NCBI GenBank assembly: GCA_035771175.1
Contig: CM069593.1
Coordinates: forward strand, 180,461 to 244,460
Direction of reading: 5' to 3'
DNA: 64,000 nt
DNA from: Paratinospora sagittata
Taxonomy: Eukaryota; Streptophyta; Magnoliopsida; Ranunculales; Menispermaceae
Numbering within the stretch: position 1 is the stretch's first letter; the number at the start of each line of letters is the position of its first letter. Positions 33,601 to 44,883 of the stretch are shown here, one piece after another. The position numbers and the translations under genes were made by a program. The notes beneath the pieces were generated by a model that was not told the DNA's origin, did not search any database, and was given only the letters and a program-made list of their open reading frames with translations.

Positions 33601-36600
33601 CCAAGCACTCTATGATGATATTTAAGATTCTTCCAGCAGTGTTCTAAGTTTCTAACAAGCTCTTTGTGTGGACATATTTCTTGTTACTTACCCTGCTCAA
33701 ACAGTTTTGGAACTTGAAATAGATGAGGAATTTGACTTGTTTTCCATCTAATTCTTAATCAATCCATCGTTGCAACCTCTCCAATTGGGAAAACTATTTC
33801 ATAGCCATAAAATATAAGCAAAAACTAAAATACTAATAGAAAATACTTATAACACTATTTCTTTGTCAGTAGAACTTACTCCGGTAGATCAAGTATCAAA
33901 ATTATCGCTTAACTAATGTACTTTAGTCATATTAAAACACATGTATGAGCTTAAAAACACACAAACACATCCGCGCACATATTTTCATTAGCATATAACA
34001 ACGTCAAGCCTTCTCCCACTTGAGATTGGCAAGATGAACATGGTCCCACCATTTCCCTCTCAACAAGACTGTGTTTCCATTAAAGTAAACAATGTCTTTT
34101 CTTGAGCATCTCCCACTTGAGATCTGCAAGATGAATCTGGTTCCACCATTTCCCTCTCAACAAGACTGTGTTTCCATTAAAGTAAACAATTTCTTTTCTT
34201 ACTACTTCAAGTCTTCAACATAAACTATCCTGACTTTCCACTCAGCTTTTGCTGCTACAATAAATGCTATCATAGGCTCTTGAGAACAATTTCCTTGTCA
34301 AGATACACTTATCTTCATCAAAATATCATAAAAATTGAGCTCAATTTACAAAATGAAATTGATCAACAAAAATATAAGGAAAACGACAATTGTAACCAAG
34401 ACTAAACTTGGTAAGAACCTCTTGATGAGATGAAAACATCCACAAAGAGAAAAGAAAATCCCATATAAGAGATACAAAATCTATGGCAGAACACAAGTTA
34501 CCACCAGTAGCACAAAATTCCATAGTTGTTAATCTTTGATTTCCAACAATTCTCTACTACCAATCTAAGAAATTCACCAATATGTTCGAAATTCCTGCAA
34601 CACAAATAAGAGTGCTGCCCTTGATCAAGCAGACTTGGAGGGCGCTGATTCATGTAGCTGATCCCATGTAGTTGGGAAAAGGTTTTTGTGGAGTTTAATT
34701 GAGTTAACCATTGAAAAGCCTCTGTAAAAAATAAAATAAAATAAAAAGCTTAACATTGATACAAGGCAATATCTTGTGGGCCAAATAGGCTCATAATAGA
34801 GTTCAGGAAACCAATGACAGTTTCAAATACTTAAAGTTGAGTAATCCACTGAGATTCCAACCGCCATTCAAGACAATAACAATTCCATAAATGCACAATG
34901 CAACTGCCAACTAGATATGAAAAGGATGACTGAGTTAAGACCATGAGCTACGAGTACATGAAAGAAATGGATAAGCAGAAATCATTAACATTACTATACA
35001 AATCAAAGACACGTTCAAGAGATCAACAATCCCTAAAAGAGAAAATCAAAGCAAAAATATTGTCAGCTTATAATAATGCCATCAAAATCTTAAATGCATT
35101 ACACTCCTGAGAATTCTAGAACTTACAACAGATTTTTAGTTAAGATTATAACATTACCTATGCACAATATCCATCAGAACAAGCAGACCTAGCTCATGAG
35201 CTCTGTCTATCAAAGACTTGAGTTCGTCTGGTGTTCCAAAACGGCTGCTAGGTGCAAAGAAATTGGTCACATGGTACCTACAGCACACCACAAAGAAAAA
35301 TTGTAATCCTCAGAAACAAATATTAAGAAAATTTGGATAGCACTCTGAACATTTATACCAGCCAAAACTTACAAAGAATATAATTGCAAGGAAAATATTA
35401 ATGTGAAAACAAAATGTCATATACATACAAAAAGATAGAAACAGCGGATGAGGAATGTGCAAAAAAACCCTTGCAGGCCTGTGTATAAGATGTTCACAAT
35501 TTCGTAACATAATACATATTTTTTCACCTTGAAGAAGTGATAAATTACTTACACATAAAAATGGAAAGATTTCATAAAAGAAGGGATAATAAAAAATACA
35601 ATAGCTCACTTCTTCAACTACTCAATACTTGTATGAAATTTTTCCCATGTATCATAGAGAAAAAAGAATACCCAAAGCTAGCATAATATGAATGCTCTTG
35701 AATAGCCATCAGTTGAACAGCATTATATCCTAGCCTTTTAATACGAGGCAGAACATCATCTCTAAAGTTGGCATATGTGTTGATCTTTGGCTCCTGCATC
35801 CCAATGTTAAAAATTTTCAGATAAGATAAAGGCATGTCAAACTGAAACATAAGACATAAGAAGATTTAAACAGGACGAAAATCAATGTTCATATTTTTCC
35901 TACTTCATCTTCAAATAAGTGAAGAAAAAGCATAAAACAAATTTTCATCACGAGTCACTTACAAAAAAAACCACAATTTTTTGCATATTAAGCATTTTAT
36001 ACAAAAAGTATTCAGATTAATCCATAATAAATATCCCACTGAATGAGCTTTTTTATAAACAGTAACCAGGAATTATTGTTATCAAACTTAATAGATTATC
36101 ACAATCTCATTTACAGATAGAGTATAGAAAAGCAACATTAGAAAACCATGATCCAGCTAGCATTGAACACCATGAAACTCTCTACAGATACTATATACCC
36201 CACAAATATGGAGTATTGTGACTAAAACACTCCCAAGTCCAATCACACTATTCAATTTGCCATGTTCCTACAGAACGGCGTGGATGCAGTCTGATGAGAC
36301 CAAATCTCTCATGAGTCAGCTTGAATAGGATGTGCCAGAAACTTATAAATACAGCTTCAATAACCTAACCCAACTTAATTTGCAAGACCTACCTGGCTAA
36401 ACCTTGGCAGAGTCATCTTGTGTTCGTGGCAAATGCAGAGTCCCCAAAACCAGGACCCTCAAATCAGCATTCCCATTCCAGCCACCAAAATCTTGTAAGG
36501 ATATTTTACGCAACTTAGCGTCAATAAGAATATTGGGTCAAAATGGAATCATATTGAGAAAGGTTTGTCTAATATAAGCATAGACAAAAAGTAGTGAGAG

Positions 36601-37449
36601 TTCAGAAGGATCCATTCAACGTATATTTGTACTGTAATTGACCATTCTCAGGGTGAATAATTGAACAATGCAAACTATATGATCATATGGAAATTCATTA
36701 AATAATGAGAAAAAGAGAGGAATACACACTGGACTACTCATTCCAACATGCGCCTCATAAATCCTGAGTGATTTGGGCCTATTTGGCTGAGGATGTTGAA
36801 ATACATATTTCTCCTGTAAAAATGCGAAAATAAACACTTTTAAGCAAAATAAGCATTGCACCAACGAAAACATGACAAACTTGAACTAAAAGATAGCTTG
36901 TCAATGGAATTCATAACTAAATGAACTTCCACACAGCAAGCCAGGTGCAGAGAACAAGCAACGAGTACCTCTTCTGGAGGATCATAGTGAATGCCATTAT
37001 ATGGAATTTCACCAGGGGCTTGTACAGAAAACTTTATCCAAGCAGGAATGGAATCTTTAATGCCAGATGGAGTATCCATGTGGATCTAAAATATGATAAG
37101 TAGGATAAGGTCAGAAAGTGGAAAGGGAAAAAATATAAATTAGTTTCAAAGTATAGAGAAACAAATGCACTACAAAATCTTCTACTCGCGGGCTAATAAA
37201 TGCAAATATGCTCCAAAAGCAATTGCTATAGTCTCAATTCTCAACTACGAGATTTAGAAAGAGAAATGAATAGACTACTCCCAGCTGACAATCTATAAGG
37301 ACAAGGAACCCTCTTAAGGAGCATAGATTTCCACCAAACACACAGCAGCGGTAAAACATTAAAAAAAGCTTATTCCAATTACTTGGTGTCACATGAATAA
37401 GTATATGTTGAGTTTTCAAACTCCAAACAGTTGTAAGTTATAGAATAAA

Positions 37450-37501
<52 letters not shown>

Positions 37502-40500
37502 GAAAAAAGTACACCATTACTTTCCTTTTTTTATTACTGTATGCAAACTTAATAGCATGCTTACACAGATAATTATATAGTTTACAGAAAGAAAACGTAG
37601 AGGACTAAAATAGACCAATTGAGGAGGAAGCCTTTTTACATGCAATAGTCTTTCCTGCTTCTTTTATCATGTCAATCTCAAAGTACATACCACAATTTTC
37701 TCAATGATCGCTAATGTTGTTTCCTAACAGGTGCAACCTTTCCACAAAAAATGAAATAGAGATAGAAATCCTAAAAAGATAACATTTAACATAAAATTTA
37801 ATATTTAATCATGTTCTTTACCCCACGACATGATCAAGGGCGAGAAGAACAATCTAGCAAAAAAGTTTGTCTTCTCTGTGGATGAGTTTGTCAAAGTTCC
37901 ATTACAAGATTCTCTTATTGTGAGTTTGAAGCCTTTTTTTTTTTTTTTTTTTCTCTTGTGCACATTTATCTTGATTTGTTTTAGGTGTTTTGTTAATCAG
38001 AGAAAAAAAGAAGGTAGAACTTTCAAGTTCAAGTGCTTCTGAATCTTGATGTCATATGTGTACTTGAATGTGGACACAGATACAGTAATCAAGGACACCA
38101 ATTCAATTCCCAAACTCTCTCACATAGATGTCGATATTCCTGTTGATTACCTTGTTTTCCTTTTTGATTTGTTCAAGCTAAGTGCTATAGCTTTATTTTG
38201 CCAAATGTAGTGAAACTGCGAATACTGTAAAGATCTCTACATTGTAGTTTGAGAATATGAAAGTCATCACCAGCTAAAGTAACAAATGAAGACAAGAAAT
38301 GCAGAGTCACATTATTATGATTAATGCATTAGTCTGTTAAGCAAGTGGACATGACAGGGAAGCATAGAATGCATACTGTAAAACAAAATCTTCGTAACAA
38401 TGAATTGGTCACATTAGCGAAAAAGGGGAGATTTTGAAAATCCATGCCAAAAAAGGACAAGAGAAAAGTAGGATACTTGGATACATATTCTATAACTAAA
38501 ACGGATTTAGTTTCATAAAGATATCAAGGTTAAGTAATACCTTTACTCGAGAGCCATGAGGAATAGGTGGTGAACCATCAGCATTTTTTGGAAGAAAGAT
38601 CTCCCAAATACCAAATTCATTCTGTAAACATGCAATCACTGATCTTCAAATCATGCAGAAAGGATTACAAGGAGCAAAGTTGAAATTGCAAATAAATGAA
38701 GTTCAAAGACCCCATGAGAATAGTAGATCTTAATGATAGTCTGTCAGATGCCAAAATAAAATTATTTAACTAAGAACAAAAAATAAATTTTCTGATTTTC
38801 CATTACAGAACTGTCAGTCACCCATAACAAAAACAGCATCACGTTTGTAATCAATATATCAACCATCCGAGCAGAATGAAAACTTCGAAAGAAATATAGG
38901 TATGATCTAACCAAGCATTTCTACCATGCCTAATAATGAGAGTGTAATCACCACTTTCAAAATGATGGGCCATTTTTATCAAAGGATAAGGAAATACAAA
39001 GACATATCGTAACATCCATTTTTAGAGATTTTGTAAGAAACCAAATTAATCTTTTTTAGTCATAACCTTTGAAGTCAAAAGTGAAAGTCCCGGTATCAAA
39101 ATAACTAGACAAATAAATAGAACTCTAACTAGTAGTTCATCACTAGATATGGAAAGGGAGGGACACATTCAGATAAGATAATTAAAAGTTGCAAGCAAAT
39201 GCAAAAGCATAAAACAAAGTGGAATCCAAGAACTAAAGGGGAAAATGTCAAAATCTTGGGCAATTAACAGGGAAAATGAAATGGATAGACAATAATAAAA
39301 GATCTATTAAATCTACAAGTTCAATATTCAACAAGTTATACATTTTCCAACTTTATACTGGGCACATTACATCAGATAAGATAATTAAAAGTTGATAGCA
39401 AATGCAGAAGCATAAAACAAAGTGGAATACAAGAACTAAAGGGGAAAAAGTCAAAATCTTGGGCAATTAACAGGGAAAATGAAATGGATAAAAAATAATA
39501 AAAGATCTATTAAATCTACAAGTTCAATATTCAAGAAGTTATACATTTTGCAACTTTATACTGGGCACATTACACATACCTGGGTCATGACATCTGCGTT
39601 CGGATTCCAGTTGTTAAAATCTCCAATCAGTGAAGCTGACTGAGAAACAGAGTAGGCAAGGGTTTCTTTAGAACGATCAGAAAACAATAATAATTAATAA
39701 AAGTACCCATAATAAAAATCAAAATTGAAAAACAGAACCCTAATATTACATCCTGTAAGAAGATTCAAAGCATCAAGCGATGCCCTTGCTATAAGAATAA
39801 ATTTGTAATCAGGATCCAGGAAGCAAATTACCACCATATCAAATAGCATCATAGGATTATTATGAAAATTCTAGTAACCTCAACATTAAAACAGCAAACA
39901 TAATCATATCAACAGTGTCACATTTTATTTATGTTCACCCAATTGTGCAGTAGAGATAGTTGAATATGTGAATATGTGCAATAAGTATGATGAACTGACG
40001 TATCACATTTTATTTATGTTCACCCAATTGTGCAGTAGAGATAGTTGACTATGTGAATATGTGCAATAAGTATGATGAAACAACTGAGGAAAGCATGATT
40101 ACAATTAAATGCATGTTTTTGCATAGATCATGATCAAAATCAAGTCATGAGTAAAAAAAAAAAAAAAAAAAAAAGCTAATGGTAGTAGACATGGCACTGC
40201 AGAGCCATCATTACCTCATGTAAACAACATCTATTCACAGATGATTACACACCATGATCAAGTGCGTCAAGATTATGATTATTTCTAATAGATGAAACTT
40301 AGCATGGGAGTAACTCAACATATTTGGAAAAGAAGTGAAAGAAAACAAACCTTAGCCCTAGGCGCCCACTCCCTGTATGTTATACCTGTGGCACTGAAAT
40401 CAATTAAGTTAAAAGTAAGAAGTGGCATGGACTTGAAGAGAGATGAAGAAAGAGATGGGGGAGGGAGAGAGAAAGAGCAAGTCCCTGGAGAGTGCATCAT

Positions 40501-43500
40501 CTTCATTGCCAAAAATGGTTCTAGAAAAAATTATGATCAATTACAACCATTGTCACACCAATACTAATAGAACCACATGAAAAAAGGGTTTTTCATAGCC
40601 AATCTATGATTAGATGAGACTGCAAATTCATTTGGTTGTGGTTCAAACATGTGAATGATAATAAGCGCATACTTTAATCATCTAAACCGCCTTATAACAG
40701 CAGAACTCAACAAAATTTACAGTCCTTTGAAGCCATTTGACAAATAATTATGGTACGTTCAATATGCATAGCCAAGGGTCTACTTATACATAAAGGAATA
40801 ATATCATTTTTCGGTTTGTTGTATGTATCCGACCACCTTAACCGTCGATCTCTATTTATCTCTAATTTGGCTACTCCTACCATCTCTCTGATAACTCCAA
40901 TTTAAAAAACTTCTATCCTTCAAGACTTATCATACATATGCAATGGCTTCCTGTAAGTTTTCTCCCTTCTTTAAGATTCATTATTTGATTTCTTGTATCG
41001 GGAATACCCGAAATTGATGCATATTTGTGAGTCCTTCCTAAAGATTTTGCAAGGTTTTCACTGAAGAAGAAGATGGTCTTAAAAAACCATCAGAACTATA
41101 TTTAAATAAATTAAAAAAAAAAACAAGTGACGTGCAGTTGCACTGTACCTTTTGTACATATCAAAGGAAACTAACATGTATGTGTATGTTTCTTTCTCAT
41201 TCTTCTTTATTTATTTATTTATTTTATTTTTTTATGAGCTGATTATACTCTTACTAGTTTCAACACTTCTCCATATCAACAATCTTCTCCACAAATATTG
41301 TCTAATCCTATTGCTTCTTGATGCCAACAATAGCACCACAAAGAATCAGAAAGAAACTGTAAGGAAAAAGCTGAAAGAAAAACAGAAACATATGATATAT
41401 TAAAGGAAAAGGATTAAAGAAAAGAAGAGAAAACAAAAAAAATTAACACAAAAGATTGTGATGGATACCTGCGAATGAAGCCAAGCTTTTCATAGCCACG
41501 AGAAAATGCATCCAGACCACCCTCATACTTATCAATCAACTCCCTCATTTTCTTGTACTGTGAAAAACTATAAATGAAGAACAATACTCGTGGTGTTAGA
41601 AACCATAGTTGTCAAACGTATGAATTGCACTTTCTAAGATTCAAATTGTATTGTAAGTCCTGTGATTCTAATCATGAGTCTAAATCATTGCAGACCAAAA
41701 CCATACAAATCATAAGATTCAAATCAAATCACAAGATTTGAGATCCACAAAAATTTAAACCACCTACTTTTCTTTTCTTTTCTTTTTCTTTTTTTTTGAC
41801 AAGAAACAGAACATTCTTTTATATTCTTCAAAGCTCTAAAATGGAGTTTGAAGTGTTTTTTGTTGCATAATCCATTTACATCAAAAGGGATAAAAATAAA
41901 TAAAAGTTATACTTCTTTCCTAGAATAAGCAAAAGAGTTTGATGACGAAGAAGGAAATGACTAAAGGAACAAGGAATATTTCCTTCTTTTTGCTATAATC
42001 TTGTTGAGACTTATTGGCTTATGAAATACAAAACAGTAATGTACATACATGACACATTGGCGTGTCTTTTCTCACGTGTCATTCTTTTCAATGTTATAGC
42101 CTTATAAGCTTTCTTGGTCCTTCCAATAAAAACATTAATTATAATTGCAAGGGTAGAGTGTCTCACCGATAATCAAGATGCTGTTTATGACCTCTCAAAA
42201 GGGAATCTATTTCATAAATTCTCTGCCCAGTGCCAGGAGGAGGAATAGACCTTTGTTTAGTCTCAAATGTATGTTCAGATTGTAAAGAAACTGATGCTTC
42301 CCTGTCCCCAACATCATCATCATCATCCTTGTCCACAAGTTGTGAAGGAACAGAACCTTCATTCGAAACATCTTTATCAGCACTGGAAAGTTCTGAAGGA
42401 ATGGAGATGTCCTCACTCTCATCCTTGATACCATCTTCCATAGTTAGACCTGCTGCTTCGTGGAGTACCTTTAGCAAGATATATTACAAAAACAATGAAA
42501 AATCCAAGTAACAATTACAAAAAATGTCAGAAACTTATTTGACCAGTAAGAACTTAAAACAAAATTTCAGCAGCATTAACATGGAAAAATTTATAAGTGC
42601 ACATCCTTTTGTATCAAAACAACCTTTTTGTAAAAAGCAGAAATCAATACTTGAAGTATGAATTTCCCTTCTTTGAACATTAGAGACCGAAATAACCTGA
42701 CAGCATAATTTACTGCCTTGATGCTCTTGGCCAGCAAATGCGTACAGCAAGAATGGCCTATGTTCACATTTTAGGAAGAAACACCAAGGGATAAAGAATA
42801 TTTAAGAATGAAAATAACACACTTACAGAGACTTAAGCCAAGTCACTCCCTCCTTGACAGAATGTGTATGTTTAGAGAAAAACAACACGACCTACTAAAT
42901 AAAAAGAGAAATCTATTTTAAGAAATGTAAAACTAAATTTGGTTCTCCCCTAACCCAAACAACATAAAGTGCACATCATCATCATAGTCAACGGGGCCTT
43001 ATCCCAGTCACTGGGCTCACAAAAAATTCATAGTGAATCTGTTGATAACACGCTGAAAAAGTGCACAAAGAGCAGCGAAAATGAGGTGACATTGCTCTGT
43101 GTTTCTGAAGAAGAGAATACTGTGGTACAGATATGGATTGTCTTTAAAATAAAGCATACATAGAATAAAAAGGAAAAGACTATATAAAAGAAAAGTACGG
43201 ATGGTGCATATTCCTTTGCAGACCTGAGTTTCTTCAGAAACACCTTCAGAACTTTCCAATGAATCGACAGAGGATGAAGAGTCGTCACTCTTGCCTCCTG
43301 GAACAAGGACTTTCCCAGAGGCAGCAACTGTCAAAGATGGTGATGAAGAAGAATCGGAATCATAATAAGACTTCCCCGCAAAAATCTTCCCTACAAAAAA
43401 ACATGCAGTCAGTTATATAACAATGACACAGATATATAAAGCACATGTGAACACTTAGTGAATCATTTGCGAAGGAATATGCATGTCTTCTTTCCTGCAA

Positions 43501-44883
43501 CAGGAAGGAATATTTATTTTTAAGTATGAGATATGCTTAATGTACATGGGGACGGGCATACACAAGCGCCCTGTGTACATCAGATCACAGGGAACCACAC
43601 GTGTACTTCATGGCTCCCCTGTGATCAAACGGCTGTGAGGCACCCAAGTATGATCCTGTGTTGGCGCCCCATGTCGAGATAGCACAGCTCTATAAGTATT
43701 GTTACAAAGGTAGACCACTGATCAAATATGGTCATATGTGTGAATGTTACGGGTCAAGCAATCAGCTCAAACCATCCAGGCAATAACTTCAACATAGAGG
43801 ACCATTACAATTTACAACTTACAACCAATGAAGGATAATCTATATTCTAACATGATTCCAGATTAACAGAAACTCATCAGGGAAAGAGAAAAGATGCAGA
43901 AGATTGAAAAGGAAATGAATACGGCCAATAGGCAAATGTGCATCCAATATTGCCTCCTGACCAACCCCACCACTAGTGTTTCCGACAAGACCACTCTTCC
44001 TAACTAGCTTTCGTCAAGATCCCTGTTTTTTCTCTTCCAGGTTTGAGCAATTTGTCAAGTTTTAACAATCTAGCAAATCGTTTCTGCTCTCAGAATCTAA
44101 TACCATTTTTTGTATCGATACAGAGCGGTAGACCAAAAAACCATAAAAGAAACTAATTTAAAAAAAAAAAAAAAAAATCCTAACTAATCCTACTTTGATT
44201 TCATCTCCGAAAAAAATTTACAGGTGCTCTACAACTAATATCGCTTGCTTCTCCAGCAAAGCTATGCCACTGATTGAGATCGCATCTTAAGGAAACTTTC
44301 CACATCCGATACAACTCATTAAGTATTCATCGAACCTCCAACGACAAACCTCACCATTGACACCAATCACTCTCCGGTAAGCATTTCCAACCTCACTTCC
44401 AAACTTTCAACTAACACACCACGAGCCATTAACAACTCTCATTAAAACAAGTACATATCTCAAAACAGGAAAAAAAATAAAATAAAATAAAAAACACAAT
44501 AAAAAAGAAAGAAAGAGAGAGCCTCAAAACAGGAGAAAAACAATGAAAACAAATACAAACCGCGCATACACAAACTTACCAGAAAAAGAAAAACAGAAAA
44601 CAAGAAGAAAGACAGAAATCAAACAAACAAGATCAAAAGTGCAACTGCTTCAACTAGCAAACGAAACAAAGCAAACCAGAAGTCTCAACAAAAAATGACA
44701 ACTCCATCTCAAACCTTCCAACAACAAGAAGTAAAACACACACTTACGTGAGAAATTCTTCTTCAAAAGGAAAGAAAGACTTCCCGAAGAAGAAGAAGTC
44801 CTACCGCCATTAAAGCTCGCCTCAGAAGAATTACAAACCTGCGAAACTGAAGGCAACTGGATCCCTGAAAAACTACAAGCCAT
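19969..44883 (-). CDS. SBE2.1: Starch branching enzyme II (1,4-alpha-glucan branching enzyme)
   Basis: Twenty-two exons (minus): 44883-44748, 43390-43224, 42468-42167, 41567-41469, 40393-40351, 39639-39580, 38621-38541, 37085-36969, 36813-36730, 35793-35672, 35277-35158, 33147-33018, 32925-32815, 31568-31440, 31022-30919, 30789-30645, 29017-28870, 28682-28582, 22274-22197, 20888-20733, 20208-20134, 20052-19969. Phases agree throughout, giving 863 aa. It cuts alpha-1,4 glucan and rejoins it as alpha-1,6 branches in plastids. Residues 1-60 are a Ser-rich transit peptide, followed by an acidic linker, CBM48 (about 205-335) and a GH13 barrel: DIVHSH at 440, nucleophile Asp511 in GFRFDGV, acid/base Glu566 in TVGEDVSG, Asp634 in SHDQALVGD. 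The long acidic N-terminus and the [14 protein letters not shown] and [20 protein letters not shown] motifs mark class II. Introns are unusually large (intron 18 is 6.3 kb). Confidence 0.95.
22197..22199 (-). other. Tandem splice donors at SBE2 exon 19
   Basis: The exon end reads TATGGTGTATGT on the minus strand, with two GT donors two bases apart. Only the second (exon end 22197) keeps the frame into exon 20 (YG then FMTSEHQ). Use of the first would shift the frame. Confidence 0.7.
23900..24258. mobile_element. Nested MITE with 8-bp TSD
   Basis: The element spans 23908-24250 (343 bp). Its ends are CTATGTTACCCGGACTC and the inverse of GAGTCCAGGTAACATAG, with inner repeats of gagtccgaca type. 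The flanking direct repeat CAAATATT lies at 23900-23907 and 24251-24258. Related short elements with CTATGTTNCxCGGACTC ends are widespread in eudicots. It is inserted in the spacer of the long inverted repeat. Confidence 0.85.
24577..24606. repeat. (CA)n microsatellite
   Basis: Pure CA run in the right arm of the long inverted repeat. The left arm has the inverse TG-rich counterpart at about 23656-23676. Confidence 0.9.
25481..25566. repeat. Tandem duplication, 2 x 43 bp
   Basis: Two consecutive copies of a unit starting gtatgcatacgagttattt and ending gacgacatacttttg (the second ends ttttc). It lies just outside the hAT-like element in SBE2 intron 18. Confidence 0.95.
26735..27095 (-). mobile_element. 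Two LINE/SINE 3'-end scraps
   Basis: Two related segments (about 26735-26800 and 27005-27085) share ttctcaactcaact...cccaactacatgg...tacatgaat. On the minus strand they read CATGTAGTTGGGAAAAGG, the same tail as the + strand LINE remnants at 27255-27545 and 34620-34700. Confidence 0.55.
27255..27545 (+). mobile_element. Decayed LINE (L1-type) 3' remnant
   Basis: Conceptual translation with stops gives pieces such as [10 protein letters not shown] and [16 protein letters not shown], matching the common C-terminal end of plant non-LTR reverse transcriptase reading frames (LRWFGH ... WRxRIHVADP). It lies in SBE2 intron 18, antisense to the gene. Confidence 0.65.
29561..29580. repeat. (AC)n microsatellite
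   Basis: Pure AC run in an SBE2 intron, followed by ACGTGC. Confidence 0.85.
30137..30345. mobile_element. Possible short MITE in an SBE2 intron
   Basis: The stretch starts with GTCTCATTTGGTTTGTG, contains an internal GCGTTTGGTTTGTCAAAC and has poly-A and poly-T blocks. It resembles the element at 9876-10058. Boundaries are not firm. Confidence 0.3.
33405..33764. repeat. Tandem duplication, 2 x 180 bp
   Basis: Two adjacent copies (33405-33584 and 33585-33764) starting ctagtacttctatcaccc. Only a few differences are visible (ccagctgtg versus ccagcagtg, ctacgaagc versus ctaacaagc, ttactctgc versus ttaccctgc). It lies in SBE2 intron 11 and looks recent. Confidence 0.96.
34012..34205. repeat. 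Tandem duplication, 2 x 97 bp
   Basis: Copies at 34012-34108 and 34109-34205 begin tctcccacttgagat and share accatttccctctcaacaag. Differences are slight. It is in the same intron as the 180-bp duplication. Confidence 0.92.
34620..34700 (+). mobile_element. LINE 3'-end scrap
   Basis: Reads ggagggcgctgattcatg, tagctgatcccatgtag and ttgggaaaagg, the conserved C-terminal and tail region of plant LINEs (…RIHVADPxxLG). It is a second + strand copy in the SBE2 gene. Confidence 0.55.
37450..37500. repeat. (ATT)n microsatellite
   Basis: About 17 uninterrupted ATT units in SBE2 intron 7. Confidence 0.95.
39170..39576. repeat. Tandem duplication, about 2 x 203 bp, abutting an exon
   Basis: The unit starting cagataagataattaaaag and ending actttatactgggcacattac occurs at about 39170-39372 and again at about 39373-39576. 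The second copy stops three to four bases before the donor of SBE2 exon 6 (exon end 39580), so the duplication reaches the donor site region. Confidence 0.93.
39918..40082. repeat. Tandem duplication, about 2 x 85 bp
   Basis: The unit tcacattttatttatgttc ... gtgcaataagtatgatgaa occurs at 39918-40002 and 40003-40082, with a single visible change (ttgaatatg versus ttgactatg). It lies in SBE2 intron 5. Confidence 0.95.
43583..43626. repeat. Short hairpin in a GC-rich patch of an SBE2 intron
   Basis: GATCACAGGG is paired by CCCCTGTGATC across about 22 bases containing ACACGTGT. It sits in a GC-richer block (about 43545-43690) within intron 1 whose origin is unknown. Confidence 0.5.

Noticed and set aside
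37450..37500. CRISPR-like or satellite array
   Set aside because: It is a simple ATT microsatellite; no spaced repeats exist anywhere in the window and the organism is a plant.
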